A program made the position numbers and the translations under genes. 20,000 nt of DNA from Chromera velia (Eukaryota > Sar > Chromeraceae): positions 42,501 through 62,500 of the forward strand of contig JAHBMJ010002654.1 of NCBI GenBank assembly GCA_018398765.1. Reading direction: 5' to 3'. Below are positions 9,427-18,779 of the stretch, piece after piece; position 1 is the stretch's first letter; every line of letters starts with the position of its first letter. The notes under the pieces were generated by a model. It saw only the letters and a program-made list of their open reading frames with translations. It searched no databases and was not told where the DNA came from.

Positions 9427-10368
9427 GACCTCTGTCAGGTGAGGGCTGCTTTCGAGGGCCTTATCGATGTCTTCCTCTGCTTTCTTCCTTTGCTGTTCAT
9501 TCTTGTCTTTTTCCTTCTTAGTCAAGCCATCCTTTTGTTCCTTTGCCTGTACGGTTGCTACTCTCTTTCTTTCTTCCTCTACCTTCTTTTCCAGTTCGGG
9601 GTCAGTCACGTGTATTATCACTTGCGCAACCTTCAGGTGGGGAAGGAGAGAGACTCCCCGATCTGATGCATTGATCATAAACACGCTCACGCATCTGTCT
9701 TGTACTTCACACACCGAATTTCCAATGACGATCCCTGCAGGAAAGGTACCTTTACAGGGTTCGACATGCACCGTTAACCTATTTAGAATATGACAGGTCG
9801 GAGGCAGTGAGAGAGGCAGATGGGTCAGGTTCCTTTCTGGTAGGTTTTCTTTCCGTGACGTTGCTATTGTCACTGGTCGAAGGCGGTGAGCCTTCTTTAA
9901 ATCGACCATGGGTGTCAAAGGAATCGTTGCTGCTTCCTTTTCTGAGTGTTTGTTATCTTTTATTTTCAGTCTGTCTAGTTGGAAAAGCCAGGCGTCTACG
10001 TTTCGATCGAGCCAGTCTTTCCTAAGGATTATAGTATTTTTCAGAGAATCAGAAATGTAGAAGGAATGCCTACGCTTTCCTCCTAGGAAAAATAATAGAA
10101 AAACGATGCCTTCATTCAAAATTTCACCCCCCCCTTCTCCACTGATGGACACGTTGGATGAATTTTCCTTCAATGATGGGTTTAAATGGCGTAGTTGTTT
10201 CCACAACTGCCCACTAATAAGACTTATCTCTGCCCTTGAATCGAGTAATGCAGGTGTGTGCACGGAATTCTCGAGGTATACGGCAATACCTGCCATTCCT
10301 GTAATTTTCACGTGAGCGACTTTCTTCTTCATTCTTTTTTCTCTCTTCTGTTTCTCTGCCTTTCTGAA
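9427..10368 (-). pseudogene. Gypsy aspartic protease and spacer
   Basis: Retroviral-type aspartic proteases cut the Gag-Pol polyprotein and act as dimers. ALLDSRAEISLIS holds the active site (Asp codon 10242-10240). The canonical D-[ST]-G-A reads D-S-R-A because the Gly codon is AGG where GGG is expected, so the enzyme is probably dead. IILRKDWLDR (about 10030) fits the second conserved region, usually with I-L-G; here Gly is again Arg. A longer region follows that ends in a Lys/Glu/Gln-rich stretch before the RT. ATG 10332 is the first Met, but the frame is open upstream across stops at 10369, 10378 and 10438, so this is an internal part of a polyprotein. It ends at TAG 9426-9424. Confidence 0.8.
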
Positions 10369-11150
10369 TCATGCCTTTTACTTCTTTTGTACGTCTCTTC
10401 GTCCGGCGCATTCATGCATGGTTCCTTTCTTCCGACACTAAGTCGCGCACTCCTGTTTTTCAAAGTGCAGATGTTTGTCGAACTCGCTGAATCGCACCTG
10501 TTTTGTTCCTTCTCTTTGCTTGCTTTTCTTTGTCTGTCCATCTGATATTAATATACCTACCTGTCCCCCCCCCCTTTTGGCTGTGTTTTCTTGGTCCATT
10601 GCCTTTCTGATTTCTGCCTCTCCACTCATCCCTTTCCCGTTCCCGTTCCCTGACTCTTTCCGAGGTTTGCTGCTTTCCTCCTCTCTATCGTCTCTTATCG
10701 AGATAACCGATCCTCAGTCAGAGTCCCCTTCCGTTTTCTGCCTTTCTGTCTCTATCTCTCTACCCTTCCCAATCCCTAGGAGAACAGGAAGAAAGAATTT
10801 TGGCATGTTGTTGATTTCCATTTGAGCCTGTATGTGACTGTTTCCCTCGTGCATTGCCCCCCTTCCTGTTCCCGTTCCCTGACAGTCCATGCGGAAATCA
10901 GCAGCCTTGGGAGCATAGGAAGAAAACGGTCTTTCCTTATTATCATTCACACATGGAGGAGAAAGAGATGAAACACAAGGAAACGAAAAAGCAAAAAAAG
11001 AATTTCATTTCATGCATTGTCTCATTGTCTCTGCTGCATGCAGAAGGGGTTATCAATGAGGAGGTAGCCTGCGAGCACCCCTCCCCCGCAGACCCTTCAG
11101 TATTTTTGGCCTCTCTGCATGGATAAGGTGATGTGTACGCGGTTCGCTTG
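10369..11150 (-). pseudogene. Gag-pol junction region
   Basis: The pol frame is open from about 11150 to the protease apart from TGA 10716-10714, TAG 10440-10438, TAA 10380-10378 and TGA 10371-10369. Each is one transition from an Arg or Gln codon. The predicted protein is charged and has no domain I recognise. A short sequence with GTTCCCGTTCCCTGAC on the plus strand recurs near 10635-10652 and in similar form near 10868-10883. The gag frame ends at 11286 or slightly below, so gag and pol would overlap or need a frameshift here; decay makes the original arrangement unclear. Confidence 0.45.
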
Positions 11151-11285
11151 GGTCAGTAAAAGACCGTTGCATAGTGTCTGTAGGAACAGAAAAGCTCTTC
11201 CCAAGAGGTGAGGAGGGGGGTTTTGCATATGATTTCCCCCTCCCTGATACTGTTTCTGCTGGTGTGCGTATATCTGGCTAGTTAC

Positions 11286-13248
11286 TTATGGTCTATTCTG
11301 GGGATGATTGCCCCGGTTTGTGTATGAGCCTGTCTGCCTTCTCATGTTTTCGGGTGGTTTGGAGCATGCTCCCATGATGTGTCCGGTTTGAAAACAATGA
11401 AAACAGACGCTTTCCGGTCTGATAGGACAACTTCTGTCAGGAAAGTGACGGTGGTTTCCCTTGCAATGGATGCATGATAGATCGATAATACCTGTGTGTC
11501 CGTCTTGAGTCGGTGCTGAATAGTTCACTACAGCTACGCAAGGGTTTACATTTCCGTACTCGTACGGTCCTGTGGCTGCATGCAGTGAGGTGTACATGCT
11601 CAATGGGGGCCCGAATGCTGTTGGAGCATGCGATACCGGTGCATCGTACTGCTGGTCAGCCTGTCTGTCTGACTCTACTGCATTCACGCATGAGCGTTTT
11701 GCTGTCTGCAGTTCCTCACTCTGCATGCTTGCTCCTTTTCTTTTCTTCTTGGAGATGAGAGTGTGTTCCATTTCCTTGATTTTCTTCACTAGTTGATTGA
11801 AAGAATCGAACGATCGACCGTGTAGCAAGAGCTTGATGGGACCCATCTCTGTTTTCAATCCCTCTATAAATCCTTGCATGCAGTTTTCCTCATCTTGTGA
11901 CTGAGAGGCTTCCTGGCACATCGACTCGAAGCGGGAGATGTATTCATCGAGAGTTTCTTCCACTTCTTATTCGATAGTCAGTAGTTCTCTTTTGTTCTGT
12001 GCTTTCTCTCCTTTTTGCATGCCGAATCGATTGAAAAAAAAATCATGCCACGCATCGAGTGTGGTTAACTTCCTCAAGGATGTGTCAAAGATGCAGTCGA
12101 ACCACTTCTTTGCCGCTCCCTTTTATATTAGAGGCTGGGGAAGGTAGATGTCTCTGAAGTCCTCCATTTCCCATTCGCACGTCTCTACCATTCTCTGCAT
12201 TCTTTTCCAGAAACTGCTCGCATTCGACTTGTTTCCGGCAAATTCAGGAAGTTTTGTTTTGAACTGTGGTGCTCTTTTCTTCCTTTCTCTTTCCTTCTCT
12301 GTACTTTCCTCTCTCATTCCATTCATTGATCTCGTGATGGATAGATTGGGTCTTGCACGCGGTTCTGTGTATCCTATATTTATTCCCTGCATGGTCATAC
12401 TACTCATGTCATGCATGATCTCTCTCCCATCCCACTTTCTCCTGTCTCCCTCTGGAGTGGAGGGAATCTGGATGAATTCTCCTTGATTCATCAGAGCGCT
12501 CTCCTGAGTAGTGTGTGGGAGTGCGCCAGAAATGGGGGCATAGTTCTCTCTGCCAATCAGGTTCTCTTTGCCAGCATGGGGGTGGTTGCTATTAGGGTTG
12601 TTGCCTGTGCCGTTGCCGATCGCTTTGCCTGCATTAGGGTTGATGGTGCCTCTGCCGTTCTGGTTTGCTTCGCCAGCAGTGGTGGTGTTGCTCTCAGCTC
12701 CTCCTTGGCGGATGTGCGCGGCTTCGCCAGAATTGCCAGCGGCATTGACATTGGTGAGGGCTGCGCCTCTCTGAACGATTTGAGTGGCGGCAGTATTGCC
12801 GGTATGTGGAACGTAGGTGGCGCTTTGGGCATTATGGTTGTGAGAGGCAACAGCGGAGCGAGATGCCTGAGCGACGTAGGTGGGACCAGGCTGCGGCATG
12901 TAGGGGTAGTGACCGTGCTATGGCATATAGGAGCATTGGAGTGCAGTCGGCTGTGGGCTGCCTGACGTGCTGGCTGCATGAGGGTGTGAGGGAAGAGACA
13001 CAGCAGGAGGGAGGGAGGAGGGAGGGAAGGAGAGATAAGCCACAACAGCTCCAGTCTCTACGTAGTGTCGGTTGGCCTCTTGGAATTTCAAGAAGGCATC
13101 GAAGTAAATCTTGGGGACCTCCATCAGAACTTGTGTTCCATCGGCAAGAGCGGCATATACGATATGCTTAGCGTTCTGATCTGTCGGGACTACCTCAGGA
13201 TTGGAAGGATTTTTCTGTCCATGTTCTGTCCATGTTCGTTTCCTTGAC
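11286..13248 (-). pseudogene. Gypsy gag (capsid and zinc knuckle)
   Basis: Gag forms the particle and binds element RNA. The frame is broken by TAG 12920-12918, TAA 12125-12123, TAA 11969-11967 and TAA 11288-11286. In order: a stretch from 13248 with YAALADGTQVLMEVPKIYFD, a Pro/Ser-rich part, an Asn/Gly/Ala-rich low-complexity stretch (about 12899-12540), a basic segment, and the retrotransposon gag fold. The last is seen as FKTKLPEFAGN, GAAKKWFDCIF (just after TAA 12123) and ETLDEYISRFESM (just after TAA 11967). In the family, Gln commonly precedes the E-S-V-x-x-Y segment, and the stop 11967 falls at that place. A CCHC knuckle follows, CFHCFQTGHIMGAC (C-x2-C-x4-H-x4-C, about 11400), preceded by a second Cys/His cluster. 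Identity is firm for the second half. Confidence 0.85.
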
Positions 13249-13621
13249 TCTCATCCTTCTGTTCCTCCTCGTTCTTCTTCTTCTTATTCATGTTGCCCTT
13301 GTTCTTCTTCTTTCTGATCTCGGCTTCTACCTTGTCCATATCCTGTAAGTTGAGGACGGGGTTACCAGACCTGTTCTCGCCATTGGTACTGCTAACAATG
13401 CCTTCGTCTATCCACGTACCAGGAATAACCAACTGGTAGTTCGTATAGAACTTATCCATGTAGGTACCTGCTACTCTCAGTAGGAAAGACGTATCTAGGT
13501 CTAAGGCACGTAGCCATCTAGGTGTAAAGTGTTGGTGGTATAGGTCTTGGTGTAGGTCTAGGCCTTTCGCAGCAAAACCTTCTCTTCCTTCCAGACTTTG
13601 GTAAAGTTTTAACTCGCACAT
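13190..13621 (-). pseudogene. Gag N-terminal region, unknown fold
   Basis: ATG 13621-13619 opens a 143-codon frame, MCELKLYQSLEGREGFAAKG at the start, then LRVAGTYMDKFYTNYQLVIP and a Lys/Asn/Glu-rich end. TGA 13624-13622 directly precedes the ATG, and the same frame is open above that to about 13849, so the protein may once have begun higher. At 13236-13215 an 11-bp tandem duplication shifts the frame; dropping one copy would bring this frame into register with the gag frame, so this is very likely the original N-terminus of gag. I do not recognise a domain. The alternative is that it is an unrelated small gene, which the frame continuity argues against. Confidence 0.55.
13215..13236. repeat. 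11-bp perfect tandem duplication
   Basis: CTGTCCATGTT occurs twice without a spacer (13215-13225 and 13226-13236). Because 11 is not a multiple of three, it moves the minus-strand reading frame at the point where the N-terminal gag frame and the main gag frame meet. Confidence 0.9.
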
Positions 13622-13849
13622 TCAGACCGAGGTGGTATCTGATCGCTTCAGACCTCTGCTCAGAGGACAAGCCTCTATACGCAGATAAGTAGAAAGGAAT
13701 CTTGTAGTGGGGAAAATGGTAATTCGAGGCAATATCGGTTTTTGGAAATAAATATTTCCTATAACCAGCGTGGTGTCATAGCGTTGGACAAGCAGTTGTG
13801 TCAGGATGAAATGAAGTACGCGCACATAACGTGCGTAGGGCGCATGCAT

Positions 13850-14305
13850 ACATGCTGCATGGCCGGGAATTAATTGTGCAGCATGCAGTCTCTATGAAGA
13901 CATCCGTTGTTTGTCTTATAGAACAGAGATAGCAGAACTACCTATGCATGACAGAACCTTTATCCATATGTAGGAGTTGATCCCAGCTACGACTAGCTGA
14001 GGGCCTACATCCCTACGGGTGTAGTACTTATGGTTAGAGAAGTTTACGGAGTAGTTGACAAGTCACGAACAAGTCCGGCCGTGTGGTAAAGGTGTCGACG
14101 ATGGGGCTAGACTACACTCTAAAGTGTAGTATGCCCTAAGGGTGTAGTAGAGATCGGTATAGGAAAGCTATGAGATGTGGGTATAGGGAGGGTGGGAGGA
14201 AGCCTGCTATATAAGTCTCGTGAGAGGTATAAGCAAGGATTGCTCCCTTGTATAGAGGCCTACGTGTCTGTTCCTGAGTGTGCCAAGGGCTAGACACAGC
14301 TTAGG
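13850..14305 (+). promoter_or_regulatory. Hairpin-rich segment with TATA-like box
   Basis: No gene. The segment has CAGCTA-CGAC-TAGCTG (13984-13999), an 8-bp perfect stem ACTACACT/AGTGTAGT with loop CTAA (14111-14130), two palindromes of the type CCCTANGGG followed by TGTAGTA (14011-14026 and 14134-14149), and TATATAA at 14208-14214. The GTGTAGTA motif occurs three times. This could be a promoter reading rightward or part of an LTR. I see no second copy to support an LTR. Confidence 0.35.
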
Positions 14306-14476
14306 ATGAAGTGTGATGACACGCAGTTCGTATACACGTACACACACGCTGAAGTTGTCTGTCACACACTCAATGACTCGACTGATCTGACACGCTACTT
14401 CCAACACCCAGCTGACAATTCGTCAACAGAGGCTCTGCAAGGGTCCTATGACGCTGCACAAGGCTGCAGGAATCAG

Positions 14477-14720
14477 AGGGATGCAGGCAAACGGGAGGAA
14501 GGCAGGCCGACAAACAGAGCAAAGGGTGGAGACGGATGTCAAGGAATTTCGTCAGTCACACAGATTGGCTTTCTGGCGCTTTCTGTCGCTACCTGGCTGA
14601 CTACCTGTCGCTTGCAAGGCTGCAAGAGTCCCCCAGAGCTGTATACAGCCGAAGGAGTTACAGGGATGCAGACAGGAAGGGAAAAGGTAGGCTGACCAAC
14701 GCAGTGAAAGGAGGAGACGG
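14477..14720 (+). repeat. Imperfect 59-bp direct repeat pair
   Basis: Copies at 14477-14535 and 14662-14720 start with AGGGATGCAG and end with GGAGACGG, are of equal length, and agree at roughly 70% of positions by eye. A shorter shared piece, CAAGGCTGCA, lies upstream of each copy (near 14459 and 14616). The offset of 185 bp puts the copies in different reading frames. Confidence 0.7.
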
Positions 14721-15126
14721 CAAGGAGAAGACCGCTCCGTATAGAAAGGTTGCTCGCTGTTCTTTGGAGCTGGGCGTCACCATATGTTCTGTGCTACTGG
14801 GCGCCGCACAGAGATGGCTCAAGGTTAGGCTGGTCTGGGGACAGAAGCTAAAGGACTGGCCAGAAAGTTCACTTAAAGACAGGCTTAAGGTCCCAATTCT
14901 CCGAGCAACACCTAGAGCTCCACACGACTCGACTCGATTCAATCTCGATCTATTCGCTAGCTTCCACTCAATCCAATCACGCATGGCTAACGCAGGAGAC
15001 GTCAGAGACTGCCCTGTCTCCTTTTTGTCCTGGCTTTCGACCACAACAATTGGAATTTCCTCTGTTTTCTCTCTGATTCTGGACAGGACGGCATATAGAA
15101 AGAGACGCCGCGTCTCCCAAGCATAG
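14536..15126 (+). CDS. Hypothetical reading frame, not recognised
   Basis: A 196-codon open frame that begins MSRNFVSHTDWLSGAF and ends RKRRRVSQA. It is moderately basic. It contains RDADRKGKGRLTNAVKGGDG, which resembles RDAGKREEGRPTNRAKGGDG encoded in another frame by the 14477-14535 repeat (the overlapping frame 14306-14695). I recognise no domain and see no intron signals that settle the structure. A 190-codon frame on the opposite strand over the same DNA shows that open frames of this length occur here by chance, so this may be non-coding. Confidence 0.2.
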   Translation: MSRNFVSHTDWLSGAFCRYLADYLSLARLQESPRAVYSRRSYRDADRKGKGRLTNAVKGGDGKEKTAPYRKVARCSLELGVTICSVLLGAAQRWLKVRLVWGQKLKDWPESSLKDRLKVPILRATPRAPHDSTRFNLDLFASFHSIQSRMANAGDVRDCPVSFLSWLSTTTIGISSVFSLILDRTAYRKRRRVSQA

Positions 15127-15420
15127 ATCCGGTTGGGGACGCGCGTGTATTTAATCGCCACCACAAAAATCAGTGGGACCACATAAATTGGGCCCGCTGC
15201 GTTGTTTTCTCGCGGCATGCCTGGGCACATCGATTTGTTCCGGGGCCCTGGGTCCTACGCGGCCTACTTCGCACGGCCCTGGCCCATTGCTTTGCCCGCA
15301 GGCAGCCCTAGGCACCCGCGGCCAATCTAAATGGCTGTAAAGCCCGCCGCCTTCCGCGGCTCCTGGCGCACCCAAGTAGGACATCACACTGCATGGTCCA
15401 CTCACATGGCTTAAAACTGA
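15127..15420. other. GC-rich block, no recognised gene
   Basis: This stretch is clearly richer in G and C than its neighbours and holds several short palindromes built from GGGCCC, GGCC and CCGCGG. The minus strand has an 84-codon open frame (15405-15151) of no recognised family. It ends sharply at about 15420, where AT-rich sequence with AATAAAATGAT begins. It might be a CpG-island-like promoter or another repeat. Confidence 0.35.
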
Positions 15421-15893
15421 AGATGCACTGAAAAATAGATCCGTTGATTCACTCTAGACAATAAAATGATTTCAGCCATTTTTTTTACCAGCGGAGTCTT
15501 GCCGATCTGTTCCCTACCTTAATGTTTTCCATTCCTTTCAAGGGAGGGATCAGTATAATAAAATGATAAAAAACCGTGTGCGATTGGCTCATGAACACAG
15601 CAACATTCACTTACCTTTCCTTTACACTTTACTGGCTTTCTGCTTATTATTCTGCTGGTAAACCATTAAAAGGGTATGCAACGATAATTTTACAAAGCGT
15701 TTGTTTCTTTCTTTTGGATTTGCTTTCCAACGGTTTTCATACTTTTCATCCGTCCGCCTATCTGCCTGGTTGGATGGCTGTTTGTCTGGGTAAGTCTTTG
15801 TCTGTGTCTCTGCCTGTCTGCCTTCCTTCCTGCCTGCCTGTGTGACGGCTTGTCTGTGCGTGTGTACTTTTGTGCACTTATCAGTGTCTTCTA

Positions 15894-15980
<87 letters not shown>

Positions 15981-16939
15981 CTCTCTCCCTCGATCACTCT
16001 TTCGTTCGCGCAAGGAACGGTTGTGACAAGATTTTATAACTAAGGGTCGCCCCTTTTCCTTTCTGCCTGTTTCCGGTCACCTGCCAGAAAGAGTCAGCGA
16101 GAAAAAGTACTTTAACTTCCAGCAAATTTTTCTGTTTCTCTCTCCGTCCGTCCATGTGTGTGTTCGTGTATGTGTGTGTGTATGTGCCTCTCACCATCCC
16201 ACCCCCCCGAGCCCCCCCTTTGACTTTGCACTCTTTGACGATGACGCCATCGACTTGCTTTTCGTGTCGCTGATTGTCATCCCGTCTCCACCAGAGCTTC
16301 CTCCATTCTTGTTCAACTTTCGCGCCTACAAGAAAACAAAAGGTGCAATAGAGAAAATAAGCGGCGAAGTAATACGCGTATGGTAGAACTTCTTCTTCAG
16401 CTGTTTCAGAATGGAAGTGCGAAACGGCCCAATGACTTCATTCATTCATTTTGACTCGTCTCTGGCCAGACTCAAGCCAGATCTTCAATCTAACTTTGAA
16501 TCAAAAAAAAAAATCTTTATTGTGTGTGGCTCTTTCCCTCTTCACTGTGTGTTGGATTATTGTTTTGTGGCCGACTTTCAGTGACAGACCATTCTCACAG
16601 CTCTGCTGAGCGTCTCCGTCAGTGCCCTTCCCTTCTTCTCTATGGACATTCCAGCAGACATCAGCACTTCCATCTCGGACTGCTCCACTGCAAGCACTGA
16701 CGCATGCAGACGTGCAAGGTTACGCAGGCATATATTCAGTCACATACACACACACGCACCCCTTTGCTCTCATGCGCATCCTGATAGCAGGTGATTCACG
16801 ATAACAAAACCATGTCTGCCTTGCTTTTTGCATCCAGACAGACGTGGAAAGGACAGAGATCTCCTTCTGCCTTTCTTCCACTCTGTTCATACAAAAAAAA
16901 TAGTGATACACAAATAACATCATGACAAACATGAATGAA
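15421..16939. other. Intergenic region with microsatellites
   Basis: No convincing gene. The frame at 15576-15845 (plus strand) is hydrophobic but runs into simple repeat. A part of the frame near 16220-16386 (FDFALFDDDAIDLLF) looks slightly coding-like but has no supporting motif. A minus-strand AATAAA lies at 16521-16516 beside a poly-A/T run and could be a second polyadenylation site for the channel gene upstream of it on that strand. Confidence 0.45.
15895..15981. repeat. (CTGT)n then (CTTT)n microsatellite
   Basis: About 45 bp of CTGT units (one TTGT interruption) passes directly into about 42 bp of TTTC units. The same two motifs make up the far larger array at 18133-18811, there seen as GACA and GAAA. 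Confidence 0.95.
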
Positions 16940-16945
16940 TTTATT
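16940..16945 (-). terminator. Polyadenylation signal AATAAA
   Basis: The minus strand reads AATAAA here, about 37 nt past the TGA of the last channel exon (16984-16982). This is the usual place for a eukaryotic poly(A) signal and supports the end of the gene model. Confidence 0.6.
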
Positions 16946-16981
16946 CGACCACGCAGCATTTCCCTCCGAAGCCCAACGCCA

Positions 16982-17173
16982 TCACGCATAAATAAACCGA
17001 CCATCCTCCTCCTCCCCAGCTGCTTCTTGTCCGACAGCAGCGGGCCACGGCACTTCCGGCCCCTCCTCAGAGATGTAGACCTCTGTCCGGTCTGCGCTCG
17101 TTCCTCCATTGCGAAGAGACGGCGGCACGAAATCCTGCCCCTCCATCATGACCAGGCCCCCTTTTGCTCCGAC
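16982..17173 (-). CDS. Channel last exon (C-terminal tail and stop)
   Basis: Acceptor GACTGCAG, then 63 codons and TGA 16984-16982. It encodes VGAKGGLVMMEGQDF, VPPSLRNGGTSADR, then an acidic and proline-bearing end closing with EEEDGRFIYA. Codon third positions are again GC-rich. AATAAA follows about 37 nt later. No domain is recognised in this tail. Confidence 0.58.
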   Translation of the reverse strand, partial: VGAKGGLVMMEGQDFVPPSLRNGGTSADRTEVYISEEGPEVPWPAAVGQEAAGEEEDGRFIYA

Positions 17174-18242
17174 CTGCAGTCCATACATTCAGTCTAACTC
17201 AGACAAAATGCAGATAGATTGCAGGATAAAAGTACGTCAGCTGTTGGCTCGCTGTCTCTAGCCGTCCGCTTACACACTGAGATTTGTCGGCTTCCTAGCG
17301 TCTCAGCTCCATTCAACGACAAGATCACGGCTCCACGTCTGAGTGCCTGCGTCTCTTGTGTTTGTTGCTTGACCCGTGTTCCATCTCGACCATTCACCGG
17401 CACCTTCCTCCCTCTCTTTGTAGAATCAGTCCTAGAGAAGGGAGACAGGGTGCGATGAAATGAACACAAGAAGAATAACCTCTCTGTCTATCACGCAGTG
17501 GTGCATGAGAGAGAACGCGTGCACATGCAGAGAGATGAGGCTGAAAACTGAGGCCGTTTCTTTCGTCGATTTAATCAGCGCATGGAAGCACGATTAACTT
17601 TTTCGCATGATGAATTTGCGTCTGACAGAAGCAGACAGCCAGATCGATAGAAATACAGTCATGAACGACGAGATGATGATTGTGGCGCTTCAAGTCCTTC
17701 CTTCCCTCCCTCCCCATGCCCCCCCCCCCCTCTCTCTGTTCTGACTTGTCTCCTGCTGTCGAGGTAGTGTGGGGTCTCGAAGTCGAGCGAGGTGGCAATT
17801 CTGTGGACAGCCGCTGGGTGCATGGAGAGCTCGATGTCCATGAGGATCTCTGCCCGTCGGAGGAACGCCGGTTGGACCTCACCGTTCTCCATCTGAATCA
17901 TCGAATGAATAATTAAGGCAGGAAGGAAGGAACAAAGGAACGAAGGACAACAGATCCAACCACACACAATTGAGCGAAGATGAACAGTCAATCAATCAAG
18001 CAAGAAAGGAGGAAGGAAGGAAGGAAGGAAGGAAGAAAGGAAGGACAACAGATCCAACCAAGCAGAGAAAAATGTTTGTAGTGAGCAGGAAATGTCAATC
18101 AATCAATCAATCGATCAATCAATGATTCAAGTAAGAAAGAAAGAAAGAAAGAAGGCAAGAAAGGAGGGAGGAAGGAAGGAAGGAAGAAGGAGAGAAGGAA
18201 GGAAGGAAGGAAGGAAGGAAGAAAGAAAGAAGGAAAGAAGGA

Positions 18243-18277
<35 letters not shown>

Positions 18278-18419
18278 GAAGGAGGCAGGCAACGAGGCAG
18301 GAAGAAAGGAAGGAAGGAAGGAAGGAAAGAAAGAAAGAAGGCAAGAAAGGAGGAATGCAAGAAAGGAAGGAAGAAGGCAAGAAAGGAGGCAGGCAGGAAA
18401 AAAAGAAAGAAACAAAGAA

Positions 18420-18452
<33 letters not shown>

Positions 18453-18592
18453 GGAAAAAAGAAAGAACGAAAGAAAGAAAAAAAAAAAAGAAAGAAAGAA
18501 AGAAAGAAAGAAAGAAGGCAAGAAAGGAGAAATGCAAGAAAGAAAGGAAGAAGGCAAGAAAGGAGGAAGAAAGGAAAGAAAGAAAGAAAGAA

Positions 18593-18627
<35 letters not shown>

Positions 18628-18688
18628 AAGAAAGAAAGAAAGAAAGAAAGACAGACAGACAGACAGACAGAAAGAAAGAAAGAAAGAA

Positions 18689-18732
<44 letters not shown>

Positions 18733-18743
18733 AAAAAAAAGAA

Positions 18744-18779
<36 letters not shown>

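Larger units (their letters stand above)
6148..13621 (-). mobile_element. Degenerate Ty3/gypsy retrotransposon with chromodomain
   Basis: On the minus strand the domain order is gag with zinc knuckle, protease, RT, RNase H, integrase, chromodomain. Integrase after RNase H is the Ty3/gypsy order, and the C-terminal chromodomain points to the chromovirus lineage. Coding runs in three frames: gag (13248 to 11286), pol (about 11150 to 7774) and integrase plus chromodomain (7780 or earlier to 6191). Internal stops lie at 12918, 12123, 11967, 11286, 10714, 10438, 10378, 10369, 9424, 8746, 8590, 8059, 7774, 6494 and 6467 (lower coordinate of each). No LTR pair, primer-binding site or target duplication was identified, so the boundaries are approximate. 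The 5' boundary could lie higher, up to about 13850 or beyond. Confidence 0.9.

Noticed and set aside
12411-12965. Plus-strand frame of 184 codons opposite gag
   Set aside because: It is the antisense of the Asn/Gly-rich gag segment, whose low-complexity composition keeps several frames open.
14658-15230. 190-codon minus-strand frame
   Set aside because: It overlaps another long frame on the plus strand, shows no recognised motif, and has no context supporting either strand.
15576-15845. Small membrane protein
   Set aside because: The frame is hydrophobic but ends in CTGT-type repeat, and pyrimidine-rich DNA gives Leu/Ser/Phe-rich frames by default.
15895-15981. CRISPR-like repeat array
   Set aside because: It is a continuous tetranucleotide microsatellite with no spacers. 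The 14-bp motif near 4683 has only four copies and no neighbouring cas genes, and the window is eukaryotic.
17194-17469. Minus-strand frame as an extra channel exon
   Set aside because: A 91-codon open frame with a possible CTCTAG acceptor and a GTAAGC donor lies in the last intron. Its phases do not fit between exon 4 and the last exon, which already join in phase 0.
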